64,000 nt of DNA, taken from positions 124,001 through 188,000 of the forward strand of contig NW_026893839.1 in assembly GCF_032452875.1 (NCBI RefSeq), in the 5' to 3' direction. This DNA comes from Bos javanicus. Its lineage: Eukaryota > Chordata > Mammalia > Artiodactyla > Bovidae. The position numbers and the translations under genes are program-made. Shown piece after piece: positions 1 through 10,361 of this stretch. The notes beneath the pieces were generated by a model. It was not told the DNA's origin, made no database searches, and saw only the letters and a list, made by a program, of their open reading frames with translations. How positions within the stretch are numbered: the first letter of the stretch is position 1; each line of letters begins with the position of its first letter.

Positions 1-414
1 CCCACCACCATCTCGCTCTCTCTGTCAAAGAGTTAACTTACAGCTCCAATTCATAAAGTTCCTTGTCATTCTTCCCTTTAACTTCCAGCTGAGTCTCCAT
101 CTGGAGCGCGGAACCCACCACGCTTACTAATTATGCCTGGGCTGCTAAGACCCACTCGAGAAGGTGTCTAGGGTGAGGCACCTTTCGCTATTCGAGAGGG
201 CGCCTGCGGCCTACGTAAGTGGTGCAAACTTCTTGTCTTGAAGTTTGATTGGTCTTCCGCGTAAACCAAGCTGCTCAGTCTCTTTTCTCCACCGAATTTT
301 CCTACTGAGCTCTCCTCATACTATTATTCTTGACATCTCTGATTAGCATATAAATAGTCGCCTAGGCCATCTCTCCTTCGAATACCCTGGATCAGTTGGG
401 GCTGGTCCCCGGCA
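1..414 (+). mobile_element. LTR 1 of endogenous retrovirus, cut by window start
   Basis: This is the 3' two-thirds of the LTR; by comparison with LTR 4 about 189 bp are missing to the left. It ends CCCCGGCA, two bases before a primer binding site. Promoter-like signals are an inverted CCAAT box (ATTGG, 248-252) and a TATA-like TATAAATA at 349-356, about 97 bp apart, which is a normal promoter layout. Only about 58 bp lie between the TATA-like element and the LTR end, which is short for R plus U5, so the true start site is uncertain. No AATAAA signal was seen. Variants in this copy and in the block behind it match LTR 7. Confidence 0.88.
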
Positions 415-416
415 GG

Positions 417-434
417 TGGCGACCGAACAGGGAC
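417..434 (+). other. Primer binding site, tRNA-Lys type
   Basis: The sequence TGGCGACCGAACAGGGAC matches the site complementary to the 3' end of tRNA-Lys3 in 17 of 18 positions; the sixth base is A instead of C. It lies two bases after the LTR end, the normal position. A primer of this type is usual in lentiviruses and some betaretroviruses. Confidence 0.85.
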
Positions 435-674
435 CTCAGGAGGCAATACTCAAAGAGCTGAGCAGACACGAACCACGCAATCAGCAGGCAATAAGCATGG
501 AGCTCAGCAGTGATGAATCATGCTGCTCAACTGGCAATAATCAAGCACGTGACCAGGCAGGAATCACGCAGCTCAGCTGGCAATTGTCAAGCAGATGAGC
601 CGAGAGGAATCACGCAGCTCAGCTGGCAATTGTCATGCAGATGAGCCGGCAGGAATCACGCAGCTCAGCAGGCC
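435..674. repeat. Type-2 23-bp block after LTR 1 (long form)
   Basis: Tandem 23-mers alternate AGCTGAGC/AGGCAGGAATC-like and AGCTCAGCTGGC/AATTGTCAAGC-like units. The block begins right behind the primer binding site at AGGAGGCAATA and carries one extra pair of units (46 bp) compared with the short form. The variant GATGAATC near 510 is shared with the block after LTR 7. An open frame runs through it by chance and is not coding. Confidence 0.85.
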
Positions 675-1455
675 CTGATCACGTGACTCTGCAGGCACTG
701 ATCACGTGGCTGATCAAGTCCAGATCACGTGACTGAGCATGCACTGATCACGTGGCTATCATGCACTGTTCACGTGGCTGATCATACACTGGTCACCTGC
801 CTGGTCATGCACAGATCAGCTGACTAATCATGAACTGATCACGTAGCAATCATTCACTGATCACCTGGCTGATCATGCACTGATCACGTGGCTATCATGC
901 AATGATCACGTGGCTATCATGCACTGATCACGTGGCTGATCATGCACTGACACCGAGACTGAGCATGGACTGATCACATGACTATTATGTAGTGATCACG
1001 TGACTTAATGGTGCTGACCATGTGACTGATCATGCACTGATCACGTGACTGATCATGCAGTGATCACGTGGCTATCATGCATTACTCCTGTGGCTGATCA
1101 TGCAATGATCATGTAGCTACCATGTACCGGACACGTGAATGACCATACACCCATTAGGTGACTGATCATGCACTGATCACGTGGCTATCATGCACTGACC
1201 ACGAGACTGATCATGCACTGATCACGTCTATATCATGCACTGATCACATGACTGCCCATGCACTGATCACGTGGATGATCATACACTAATCATGTGACAG
1301 ATCATGCACTGATCACGTGGCTGATTATTCACTGATACCATGACTGAGCATGGACTGATCACATGACTATCATGTAGTGATCACGTGACTTAATGGCGCT
1401 GATCATGTGACTGATCATGCGCTGATCATGTTTGCTATCATACACTGATCATGTG
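675..1455. repeat. Type-1 23-bp array, diverged
   Basis: Units of CTGATCATGCAC plus TGATCACGTGR carry many substitutions. From about 1103 to the end lies the lead-in cassette seen before class-alpha blocks: AATGATCATGTAGC, a CCCATTAGGTGAC variant, TGATACC, a TTAATGGCGC tract and CATGTTTGC. It corresponds to 11223-12002, which is clearly closer to consensus. Confidence 0.85.
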
Positions 1456-1691
1456 CCTCTGGAAGCAATAAACAAAGAGCTGAGTAGGCACGAATCAGTC
1501 AGCAGGCAATAATCATGGAACTCAGGTGTGAGGAATCATGCTGCTCAGCTGGCAATAATCAAGCAGCTGAGCAGGCACGAATTATGCAGCACAGCTGGCA
1601 ATTGTCAAGCAGATGACAGGCAGGAATCGTGCAGCTCAGCTGGCAATTGTCAAGCAGATGAGCAGACAGTAATCACGCAGCTCAGCAGGCC
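1456..1691. repeat. Type-2 block, class alpha, long, empty LTR site
   Basis: It begins CCTCTGGAAGCAATAAAC at the point where LTR copies are inserted elsewhere, so it is an unoccupied version of the site. It lacks 4 bp (AAAC) after CGAATC that most class-alpha copies have. It includes the extra 45-bp unit pair, whose single-base loss gives GATGACAGG. Confidence 0.85.
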
Positions 1692-2200
1692 CTGATCACG
1701 TGACTGAGCATGCACTGTTCACGTGGCTGATCATACACTGATCACGTGATTGATCATGCACTGATCACTTGGATATCATGCACTGATCACGTGGCTGATC
1801 ATACACTGTTCACGTGTCTAACCATGCACTGATCACGTGGGTATCATGCACTGATCACGTGGCTGATCATACACTGATCACGTGATTGATCATGCACTGA
1901 TCACGTGGCTATCATGCACTACTCACGTGGCTGATCATACACTGATCACCTGCATGGTCATGCACAGATAACGTGACTAATCCTGAACTGATCACGTAGC
2001 TATCATGCACTGATCTCCTGGCTGATCATGCACTGATCACGTGGCTATCATGCAATGATCACGTGGCTATCATGCACTGATCACTTGGCTGATCATGCAC
2101 TGATACCGTGACTGAGCATGGACTGATCACATGACTATCCTGTAGTGATCACGTGACTTAATGGTGCTGATCATGTTTGCTATCATACACTGATCATGTG
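1692..2200. repeat. Type-1 array
   Basis: Diverged 22/23-bp units with GTTCACGTG, CACTTGGATATC and CACCTGCATGGTC variants. The last 150 bp have the TGATACCGTGACTGAGC to CATGTTTGC tract that precedes class-alpha type-2 blocks. No other signal is visible. Confidence 0.85.
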
Positions 2201-2395
2201 CCTCTGGAGGCAATAAACAAAGAGCTGAGTAGGCACAAATCAAACAGTCAGCAGGCAATAATCATGGAACTCACCTGTGAGGAATCATGCTGCTCAGCTG
2301 GCAATAATCAAGCAGCTGAGCAGGCAGGAATTACGCAGCACAGCTGGCAATTGTCAAGCAGATGAGCAGACAATAATCACGCAGCTCAGCAGGCC
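2201..2395. repeat. Type-2 block, class alpha, short, empty LTR site
   Basis: The short form lacks the extra unit pair. It carries the diagnostic variants GGCACAAATC and CTCACCTGTG, shared only with the block at 14609, which supports a common origin of the two spacer regions. Confidence 0.85.
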
Positions 2396-3579
2396 CTGAT
2401 CACGTGACTGAGCATGCACTGTTCACGTGGCTGATCATACACTGATCACGTGATTGATCATGCACTGATCACTTGGATATCATGCACTGATCACGTGGCA
2501 GATCATACAGTGTTCTCGTGTCTCACCATGCACTGATCACGTGGCTGATCATACACTGCTCAAGTAACTGATCATGCACTGATTACGTGGCTATCATACA
2601 CTCATCACGTGGCTGAACATGCACTGTTCACGTGGCTGATCACACACCTGTCATGTGACTGATCATGCAGTGATCACGTGGCACTCATGCACTGATCACG
2701 TAGCTATCTTGAACCGATCACTTGGCTGATCATACACTCATCACGGGACTGATAGTGCACTGATCACGGCGCTATCATGCATTGACTACATGACTCCACA
2801 TGCACTGATCACGTGGATGATCATGCACTGATCACGTGCCTGACCATGCACTGGTCAGGTGACTCATCATGCAATGATCACGTGACTGATCATGCACTGA
2901 TCACGTAGCTATCTTGAACTGATCACTTGGCTGATCAGGCAATGATCACGTAGCTACCATGTACTGGTCACGTGACTGATCATGCACTGATCACGTAGCT
3001 ATCTTGAACTGATCACATGGCTGATCATGCACTGATCACGTGGCTATCATGCACTGCTCACGTGGCTGATCAGGCAATGATCACGTAACTACCATGTACT
3101 GGTCACGTGACTGATCATGCACTGATGACGTGACTGCGCATGCACTGATGACGTGGCTGATCGGGCAGTGATCATATGGCTCATCATGCACTGATCACGT
3201 TTTTATCAGGCAATGATCAGTGACTGACAGGCGCTGATCATGGGACTGTGCACGCACTGATCACCTGGCTATCATGCACTGATCACGTGACTGCGAATGC
3301 ACTGATGACGTGGCTGTTCGGGCACTGATCACGTGTTTATCAGGCAGTGATCAGTGACTGACAGGGGCTGATCAGGGGACTGTGCACGCACTGATCAGGT
3401 GGCTGATCAGGAACTGACCACCTGACTGCACATGCAGTGATCACGTAGCTGGTCGTTCACTGATCACGTGTTTATCATCCGGTGATCACGTGACTGAGAG
3501 GCGCTGATCACGTGACTGTGCCGTCAGTGATCACGTGGCTGAGCAGGCACTGATATCGTGACTGAGCATGCACTGATCA
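2396..3579. repeat. Type-1 array with pre-LTR tract
   Basis: The first 700 bp are diverged type-1 units. From about 3120 the pre-LTR signature starts: GATGACGTGACTGCGC, then TTTATCAGGCAATGATCAG at 3202, repeated 134 bp later at 3336, then GATATCGTGACTGAGC just before LTR 2. The 134-bp tandem duplication of about six units is shared by nearly all LTR monomers. Confidence 0.85.
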
Positions 3580-4180
3580 TGTGCCGGGAGCCGGGGAGGC
3601 ATTCCACTCTGGACAAAGGTCATGAGGAAGGAGGCTCGGCATACGCAAATGCGGGATCGAGCCTCAGGAGTCCACCCGGATATTCTCGAGCATCTCCCCC
3701 AAAAAAACCGGAGTCTGCCTACTGTATTGCTTTGTGCTCTCACCTCTGATTTCACTGGGGGCTGTCCCCCAACACAATCTCGCTCTCTCTGTCAAAGAGT
3801 TAACTTACAGCTCCAATTCATAAAGTTCCTTGTCATTCTTCCCTTTAACTTCTAGCTGAGTCTCCATTTGGAGCGCGGAACCCACCACGCTTACTAATTA
3901 TACCTGGGCTGCTAAGACCCACTCGAGAAGGTGTCTAGGGTGAGGCACCTTTCGCTATTCGAGAGGGCGCCTGCGGCCTACCTAAGTGGTGCAAACTTCT
4001 TGTCTTGAAGTTTGATTGGTCTTCCGCGTAAACCAAGCTACTCAGTATCTTTCTCCACTGAATTTTCCTACTAAGCTCTCCTCATACTATCATTCTTGAC
4101 ATCTCTGAATAGCATATAAATAGTCGCCTAGGCCATCTCTCCTTCGAATACCCTGGATCTGTTGGGGCTTGTCCCCGGCA
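3580..4180 (+). mobile_element. LTR 2, full length
   Basis: It starts TGTGCCGGGAGCC and ends GGCTTGTCCCCGGCA. The TGCCGGG-like ends are imperfect inverted repeats in TG...CA form. The TATA-like TATAAATA is at 4115-4122, and GGGGGCTGTCCCCC at 3757-3770 can form a hairpin. Variants ATTATACCTGG, TACCTAAGTGG, CTACTAAGC and CTGAATAGC are shared with LTR 8. No protein remains; short open frames across it are chance. Confidence 0.92.
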
Positions 4181-4182
4181 GG

Positions 4183-4200
4183 TGGCGACCGAACAGGGAC
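4183..4200 (+). other. Primer binding site, tRNA-Lys type
   Basis: TGGCGACCGAACAGGGAC, 17 of 18 positions to the tRNA-Lys3 type site, two bases after LTR 2. Confidence 0.85.
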
Positions 4201-4394
4201 CTCAGGAGGCAATACTCAAAGAGCTGAGCAGACACGAACCACGCAATCAGCAGGCAATAAGCATGGAGCTCAGCAGTGACGAATCATGCTGCTCAACTGG
4301 CAATAATCAAGCACGTGACCAGGCAGGACTCACGCAGCTCAGCTGGCAATTGTCAAGCAGATGAGCCGGCAGGAATCACGCAGCTCAGCAGGCC
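4201..4394. repeat. Type-2 block after LTR 2 (short form)
   Basis: Alternating type-2 23-mers, starting CTCAGGAGGCAATAC. It lacks the extra 46-bp unit pair found after LTRs 1, 4, 6 and 7. Confidence 0.85.
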
Positions 4395-4943
4395 CTGATC
4401 ACGTGACTCTGCTGGCACTGATCACGTGGCTGATCAAGTCCAGATCACGTGACTGAGCATGCACTGATCACGTGGCTATCATGCACTGATGACGTGACTG
4501 CGCATGCACTGATGACGTGGCTGATCGGGCACTGATCACATGGCTCATCATGCACTGATCACATGTTTATCAGGCAACGATCAGTGACTGACAGGCGCTG
4601 ATCATGGGACTGTACACGAACTGATCACGTGGCTATCATGCACTGATGACGTGACTGCGCATGCACTGATGACGTGGCTGTTCGGGCACTGATCACGTGT
4701 TTATCAGGCAGTGATCAGTGACTGACAGGCGCTGATCAGGGGACTGTGCACGCACTGATCAGGTGGCTGATCAGGAACTGACCACCTGACTGCGCATGCA
4801 GTGATCACGTGGCTGGTCGTTCACTGATCACGTGTTTATCATCCGGTGATCACGTGACTGAGAGGCGCTGATCACGTGACTGTGCCGTCAGTGATCACGT
4901 GGCTGAGCAGGCACTGATATCGTGACTGAGCATGCACTGATCA
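4395..4943. repeat. Type-1 array of LTR monomer
   Basis: About 550 bp of diverged units. TTTATCAGG occurs at 4566 and 4700, the two arms of the 134-bp tandem duplication. GATGACGTG and GATCGGGCAC variants remain here but are replaced by consensus at the matching place in 16802-17349. Confidence 0.85.
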
Positions 4944-5546
4944 TGTGCCGGGAGCCGGGGAGGCATTCCACTCTGGACAAAGGTCATGAGGAAGGAGGCT
5001 CGGCATACGCAAATGCGGGATCGAGCCTCAGGAGTCCACCCGGATATTCTCGGGCATCTCCTCCCAAACAAAACTGGAGTCTGCCTACTGTATTGCTTTG
5101 TGCTCTCACCTCTGATTTCACTGGGGGCTGTCCCCCACCACCATCTCGCTCTCTCTGTCAAAGAGTTAACTTACAGCTCCAATTCATAAAGTTCCTTGTC
5201 ATTCTTCCCTTTAACTTCCAGCTGAGTCTCCATCTGGAGCGCGGAACCCACCACGCTTCCTAATTATGCCTGGGCTGCTAAGACCCACTCGAGAAGGTGT
5301 CTAGGGTGAGGCACCTTTCGCTATTCGAGAGGGCGCCTGCGGCCTACGTAAGTGGTGCAAACTTCTTGTCTTGAAGTTTGATTGGTCTTCCGCGTAAACC
5401 AAGCTACTCAGTCTCTTTTCTCCACCGAATTTTCCTACCGAGCTCTCCTCATACTATCATTCTTGACATCTCTGATTAGCATATAAATAGTCGCCTAGGC
5501 CATCTCTCCTTCGAATACACTGATCAGTTGGGGCTGGTCCCCGGCA
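4944..5546 (+). mobile_element. LTR 3, full length
   Basis: TGTGCCGGG...CCCCGGCA, 603 bp. TATA-like TATAAATA at 5482-5489. The variants CGCTTCCTAATT, AACTGGAG and ATACACTGATCAG are shared with LTR 9, marking the pair as copies of one ancestor. Confidence 0.92.
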
Positions 5547-5548
5547 GG

Positions 5549-5566
5549 TGGCGACCGAACAGGGAC
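5549..5566 (+). other. Primer binding site, tRNA-Lys type
   Basis: TGGCGACCGAACAGGGAC, two bases after LTR 3; same A at the sixth base as in the other copies. Confidence 0.85.
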
Positions 5567-5760
5567 CTCAGGAGGCAATACTCAAAGAGCTGAGCAGACA
5601 CGAACCACGCAATCAGCAGGCAATAAGCATGGAGCTCAGCAGTGACGAATCATGCTGCTCAACTGGCAATAATCAAGCACATGACCAGGCAGGACTCACG
5701 CAGCTCAGCTGGCAATTGTCAAGCAGATGAGCCGGCAGGAATCACGCAGCTCAGCAGGCC
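5567..5760. repeat. Type-2 block after LTR 3 (short form)
   Basis: Short form of the alternating type-2 23-mers. AAGCACATGACC is a variant shared with the block after LTR 9. Confidence 0.85.
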
Positions 5761-6309
5761 CTGATCACGTGACTCTGCAGGCACTGATCACGTGGCTGAT
5801 CAAGTCCAGATCACGTGACTGAGCATGCACTGATAACGTGGCTATCATGCACTGATGACGTGACTGCGCATGCACTGATGACGTGGCTGATCGGGCACTG
5901 ATCACATGGCTCATCATGCACTGATCACGTGTTTATCAGGCAATGATCAGTGACTGACAGGCGCTGATCATGGGACTGTGCGCGCACTGATCACGTGGCT
6001 ATCATGCACTGATCACGTGACTGCGCATGCACTGATGACGTGGGTGTTCGGGCACTGATCACGTGTTTATCAGGCAGTGATCAGTGACTGACAGGCGCTG
6101 ATCAGGGGACTGTGCACGCACTGATCAGGTGGCTGATCAGGAACTGACCACCTGACTGCGCATGCAGTGATCACGTGGCTGGTCGTTCACTGATCACGTG
6201 TTTATCATCCGGTGATCACTTGACTGAGAGGCGCTGATCACGTGACTGTGCCGTCAATGATCACGTGGCTGAGCAGGCACTGATATCGTGACTGAGCATG
6301 CACTGATCA
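5761..6309. repeat. Type-1 array of LTR monomer
   Basis: Same plan as 4395-4943, with the 134-bp duplication at 5932 and 6066. It ends GATATCGTGACTGAGC, then CATGCACTGATCA before the LTR. Confidence 0.85.
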
Positions 6310-6912
6310 TGTGCCGGGAGCCGGGGAGGCATTCCACTCTGGACAAAGGTCATGAGGAAGGAGGCTCGGCATACGCAAATGCGGGATCGAGCCTCAGGAT
6401 TCCACCCGGATATTCTCGAGCATCTCCCCCACAAAAAACCGGAGTCTGCCTACTGTATTGCTTTGTGCTCTCACCTCTGATTTCACTGGGGGCTGTCCCC
6501 CACCACCATCTCGCTCTCTCTGTCAAAGAGGTAACTTACAGCTCCAATTCATAAAGTTCCTTGTCATTCTTCCCTTTAACTTCCAGCTGAGTCTCCATCT
6601 GGAGCGCGGAACCCACCACGCTTACTAATTATGCCTGGGCTGCTAAGACCCACTCGAGAAGGTGTCTAGGGTGAGGCACCTTTCGCTATTCGAGAGGGCG
6701 CCTGCGGCCTACGTAAGTGGTGCAAACTTCTTGTCTTGAAGTTTGATTGGTCTTCCGCGTAAACCAAGCTACTCAGTCTCTTTTCTCCACCGAAATTTCC
6801 TACTGAGCTCTCCTCATATTATCATTCTTGACATCTCTGATTAGCATATAAATAGTCGCCTAGGCCATCTCTCCTTCGAATACCCTGGATCAGTTGGGGC
6901 TGGTCCCCGGCA
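6310..6912 (+). mobile_element. LTR 4, full length
   Basis: 603 bp, TG...CA. TATA-like TATAAATA at 6847-6854. Private variants include CAAAGAGGTAAC and CCGAAATTTCC. Otherwise close to LTR 1, 6 and 7. Confidence 0.92.
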
Positions 6913-6914
6913 GG

Positions 6915-6932
6915 TGGCGACCGAACAGGGAC
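6915..6932 (+). other. Primer binding site, tRNA-Lys type
   Basis: TGGCGACCGAACAGGGAC, two bases after LTR 4. Confidence 0.85.
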
Positions 6933-7172
6933 CTCAGGAGGCAATACTCAAAGAGCTGAGCAGACACGAACCACGCAATCAGCAGGCAATAAGCATGGAG
7001 CTCAGCAGTGACGAATCATGCTGCTCAACTGGCAATAATCAAGCATGTGACCAGGCAGGAATCACGCAGCTCAGCTGGCAATTGTCAAGCAGATGAGCCG
7101 ACAGGAATCACGCAGCTCAGATGGCAATTGTCATGTAGATGAGCCGGCAGGAATCACGGAGCTCAGCAGGCC
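6933..7172. repeat. Type-2 block after LTR 4 (long form)
   Basis: It carries the extra unit pair with GCTCAGATGGC and TCATGTAGATG variants, similar to the block after LTR 6. Confidence 0.85.
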
Positions 7173-7587
7173 CTGATCACGTGACTCTGCAGGCACTGAT
7201 CACGTGGCTGATCAAGTCCAGATCACGTGACTGAGCATGCACTGATCACGTGGCTATCATGCACTGATGACGTGACTGCGCATGCACTGATGACGTGGCT
7301 GATCAGGCACTGATCACATGGCTCATCATGCACTGATCACGTGTTTATCAGGCAATGATCAGTGACTGACCGGCGCTGATCAGGGGACTGTGCACGCACT
7401 GATCAGGTGGCTGATCAGGAACTGACCACCTGACCGCGCATGCAGTGATCACGTGGCTGGTCGTTCACTGATCACGTGTTTATCATCCGGTGATCACTTG
7501 ACTGAGAGGCGCTGATCACGTGACTGTGCCGTCAGTGATCACGTGGCTGAGCAGGCACTGATATCGTGACTGAGCATGCACTGATCA
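7173..7587. repeat. Type-1 array of LTR monomer, 134-bp arm lost
   Basis: Only one TTTATCAGGCA arm (7344) is present, against two in every other LTR monomer. The loss of about 135 bp together with the 46-bp gain in the block before explains why this monomer is 1,277 bp rather than about 1,365. Unequal exchange between the two arms is the simple explanation. Confidence 0.85.
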
Positions 7588-8189
7588 TGTGCTGGGAGCC
7601 GGGGAGACATTCCACTCTGGACAAAGGTCATGAGGAAGGAGGCTCGGCATACGCAAATGCGGGATCGAGCCTCAGGAGTCCACCCGGATATTCTCGAGCA
7701 TCTCCCCCCAAAAAAACCGGAGTCTGCCTACTGTATTGCTTTGTGCTCTCACCTCTGATTTCACTGGGGGCTGTCCCCCACCACCATCTCGATCTCTCTG
7801 TCAAAGAGTTAACTTACAGCTCCAATTCATAAAATTCCTTGTCATTCTTCCCTTTAACTTCCAGCTGAGTCTCCATTTGGAGCGCAGAACCCACCACGCT
7901 TACTAATTATGCCTGGGCTGCTAAGATCCACTCGAGAAGGTGTCTAGGGTGAGGCACCTTTCGCTATTCGAGAGGGCGCCTGCGGCCTACATAAGTGGTG
8001 CAAACTTCTTGTCATGAAGTTTGATTGGTCTTCCGCGTAAACCAAGCTACTCAGTCTCTTTCTCCACCGAATTTTCCTACTGAGCTCTCCTCATACTATT
8101 ATTCTTGACATCTCCGATTAGCATATAAATAGTCGCCTAGGCCATCTCTCCTTCGAATACCCTGGATCAGTTGGGGCTGGTCCCCGGCA
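7588..8189 (+). mobile_element. LTR 5, full length
   Basis: 602 bp. It starts TGTGCTGGGAGCC, a substitution in the terminal repeat. TATA-like TATAAATA at 8124-8131. Private variants include CATAAAATTCC, TCTCCGATTAG and TTGTCATGAAG. Confidence 0.92.
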
Positions 8190-8191
8190 GG

Positions 8192-8209
8192 TGGCGACCG
8201 AACAGGGAC
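8192..8209 (+). other. Primer binding site, tRNA-Lys type
   Basis: TGGCGACCGAACAGGGAC, two bases after LTR 5. Confidence 0.85.
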
Positions 8210-8403
8210 CTCAGGAGGCAATACTCAAAGAGCTGAGCAGACAGGAACCACGCAATCAGCAGGCAATCAGCATGGAGCTCAGCAGTGACGAATCATGCTG
8301 CTCAACTGGCAATAATCAAGCACGTGACCAGGCAGGAATCACGCAGCTCAGCTGGCAATTGTCAAGCAGATGAGCCGGCAGGAATCACGCAGCTCAGCAG
8401 GCC
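8210..8403. repeat. Type-2 block after LTR 5 (short form)
   Basis: Short form; private variants CAGACAGGAACC and GCAATCAGCATGG. Confidence 0.85.
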
Positions 8404-8952
8404 CTGATCACGTGACTCTGCAGGCACTGATCACGTGGCTGATCAAGTCCAGATCACGTGACTGAGCATGCACTGATCACGTGGCTATCATGCACTGATG
8501 ACGTGACTGCGCATGCACTGATGACGTGGCTGATCGGGCACTGATCACATGGCTCATCATGCACTGATCACGTGTTTATCAGGCAATGATCAGTGACTGA
8601 CAGGCGCTGATCATGGGACTGTGCACGCACTGATCACGTGGCTATCATGCACTGATGACGTGACTGCGCATGCACTGATGACGTGGCTGTTCGGGCACTG
8701 ATCACGTGTTTATCAGGCAGTGATCAGTGACTGACAGGCGCTGATCAGGGGACTGTGCACGCACTGATCAGGTGGCTGATCAGCAACTGACCACCTGACT
8801 GCGCATGCAGTGATCACGTGTCTGGTCGTTCACTGATCACGTGTTTATCATCCGGTGATCACTTGACTGAGAGGCGCTGATCACGTGACTGTGCCGTCAG
8901 TGATCACGTGGCTGAGAAGGCATTGATATCGTGACTGAGCATGCACTGATCA
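8404..8952. repeat. Type-1 array of LTR monomer
   Basis: Standard monomer array with 134-bp arms at 8575 and 8709. Diverged units such as GATGACGTGACTGCGC are retained. Confidence 0.85.
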
Positions 8953-9552
8953 TGTGCCGGGAGCCGGGAGGCATTCCACTCTGGACAAAGTTCATGAGGA
9001 AGGAGGCTCGGCATACGCAAATGCGGGATCGAGCCTCAGGAGTCCACCCGGATATTCTCGAGCATCTCCCCCAAAAAAACCGGAGTCTGCCTACTGTATT
9101 GCTTTGTGCTCTCACCTCTGATTTCACTGGGGCTGTCCCCCACCACCATCTCGCTCTCTCTGTCAAAGAGTTAACTTACAGCTCCAATTCATAAAGTTCC
9201 TTGTCATTCTTCCCTTTAACTTCCAGCTGAGTCTCCATCTGGAGCGCGGAACCCACCACGCTTACTAATTATGCCTGGGCTGCTAAGACCCACTCGAGAA
9301 GGTGTCTAGGGTGAGGCACCTTTCGCTATTCGAGAGGGCGCCTGCGGCCTACGTAAGTGGTGCAAACTTCTTGTCTTGAAGTTTGATTGGTCTTCCGCGT
9401 AAACCAAGCTACTCAGTCTCTTTTCTCCACCGAATTTTCCTACTGAGCTCTCCTCATACTATTATTATTGACATCTCTGATTAGCATATAAATAGTCGCC
9501 TAGGCCATCTCTCCTTCGAATACCCTGGATCAGTTGGGGCTGGTCCCCGGCA
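8953..9552 (+). mobile_element. LTR 6, full length
   Basis: 600 bp; one G lost in CCGGGAGGC and one in CTGGGGCTGTCC. TATA-like TATAAATA at 9487-9494. Confidence 0.92.
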
Positions 9553-9554
9553 GG

Positions 9555-9572
9555 TGGCGACCGAACAGGGAC
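9555..9572 (+). other. Primer binding site, tRNA-Lys type
   Basis: TGGCGACCGAACAGGGAC, two bases after LTR 6. Confidence 0.85.
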
Positions 9573-9812
9573 CTCAGGAGGCAATACTCAAAGAGCTGAG
9601 CAGACACGAACCACGCAATCAGCAGGCAATAAGCATGGAGCTCAGCAGTGACGAATCATGCTGCTCAACTGGCAATAATCAAGCACGTGACCAGGCAGGA
9701 ATCACGCAGCTCAGCTGGCAATTGTCAAGCAGATGAGCCGACAGGAATCACGCAGCTCAGATGGCAATTGTCATGCAGATGAGCCGGCAGGAATCACGCA
9801 GCTCAGCAGGCC
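9573..9812. repeat. Type-2 block after LTR 6 (long form)
   Basis: Long form with GCTCAGATGGC in the extra unit pair; this pair makes the LTR 6 to LTR 7 monomer 1,410 bp. Confidence 0.85.
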
Positions 9813-10361
9813 CTGATCACGTGACTCTGCAGGCACTGATCACGTGGCTGATCAAGTCCAGATCACGTGACTGAGCATGCACTGATCACGTGGCTATCAT
9901 GCACTGATGACGTGACTGCGCATGCACTGATGACGTGGCTGATCGGGCACTGATCACATGGCTCATCATGCACTGATCACGTGTTTATCAGGCAATGATC
10001 AGTGACTGACAGGCGCTGATCATGGGACTGTGCATGCACTGATCACGTGGCTATCATGCACTGATCACGTGACTGCGCATGCACTGATGACGTGGCTGTT
10101 CGGGCACTGATCACGTGTTTATCAGGCAGTGATCAGTGACTGACAGGCGCTGATCAGGGGACTGTGCACGCACTGATCAGGTGGCTGATCAGGAACTGAC
10201 CACCTGACTGCGCATGCAGTGATCACGTGGCTGGTCGTTCACTGATCACGTGTTTATCATACGGTGATCACGTGACTGAGAGGCGCTGATCACGTGACTG
10301 TGCCGTCAGTGATCACCTGGCTGAGCAGGCACTGATATCGTGACTGAGCATGCACTGATCA
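9813..10361. repeat. Type-1 array of LTR monomer
   Basis: 134-bp arms at 9984 and 10118. Last LTR-proximal array that keeps the full set of diverged units (GATGACGTG, GATCGGGCAC). Confidence 0.85.

Noticed and set aside
416..598. Open frames of 60 codons behind the PBS in the LTR arrays, highly similar between copies
   Set aside because: They start at GTG inside the PBS, depend on the type-2 repeat happening to lack stops, and are alike only because the DNA repeats are alike. No third-codon-position pattern or known domain.
3580..4180. Polyadenylation signal in the LTR
   Set aside because: No AATAAA was found. CATAAAG near LTR position 240 is a weak candidate only, so R and U5 were not assigned.
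4922..5263. Open frames of up to 113 codons across satellite and LTR
   Set aside because: The frame runs across the satellite-LTR junction, and its length changes with A-run and G-run indels between copies. No similarity to retroviral proteins noticed.
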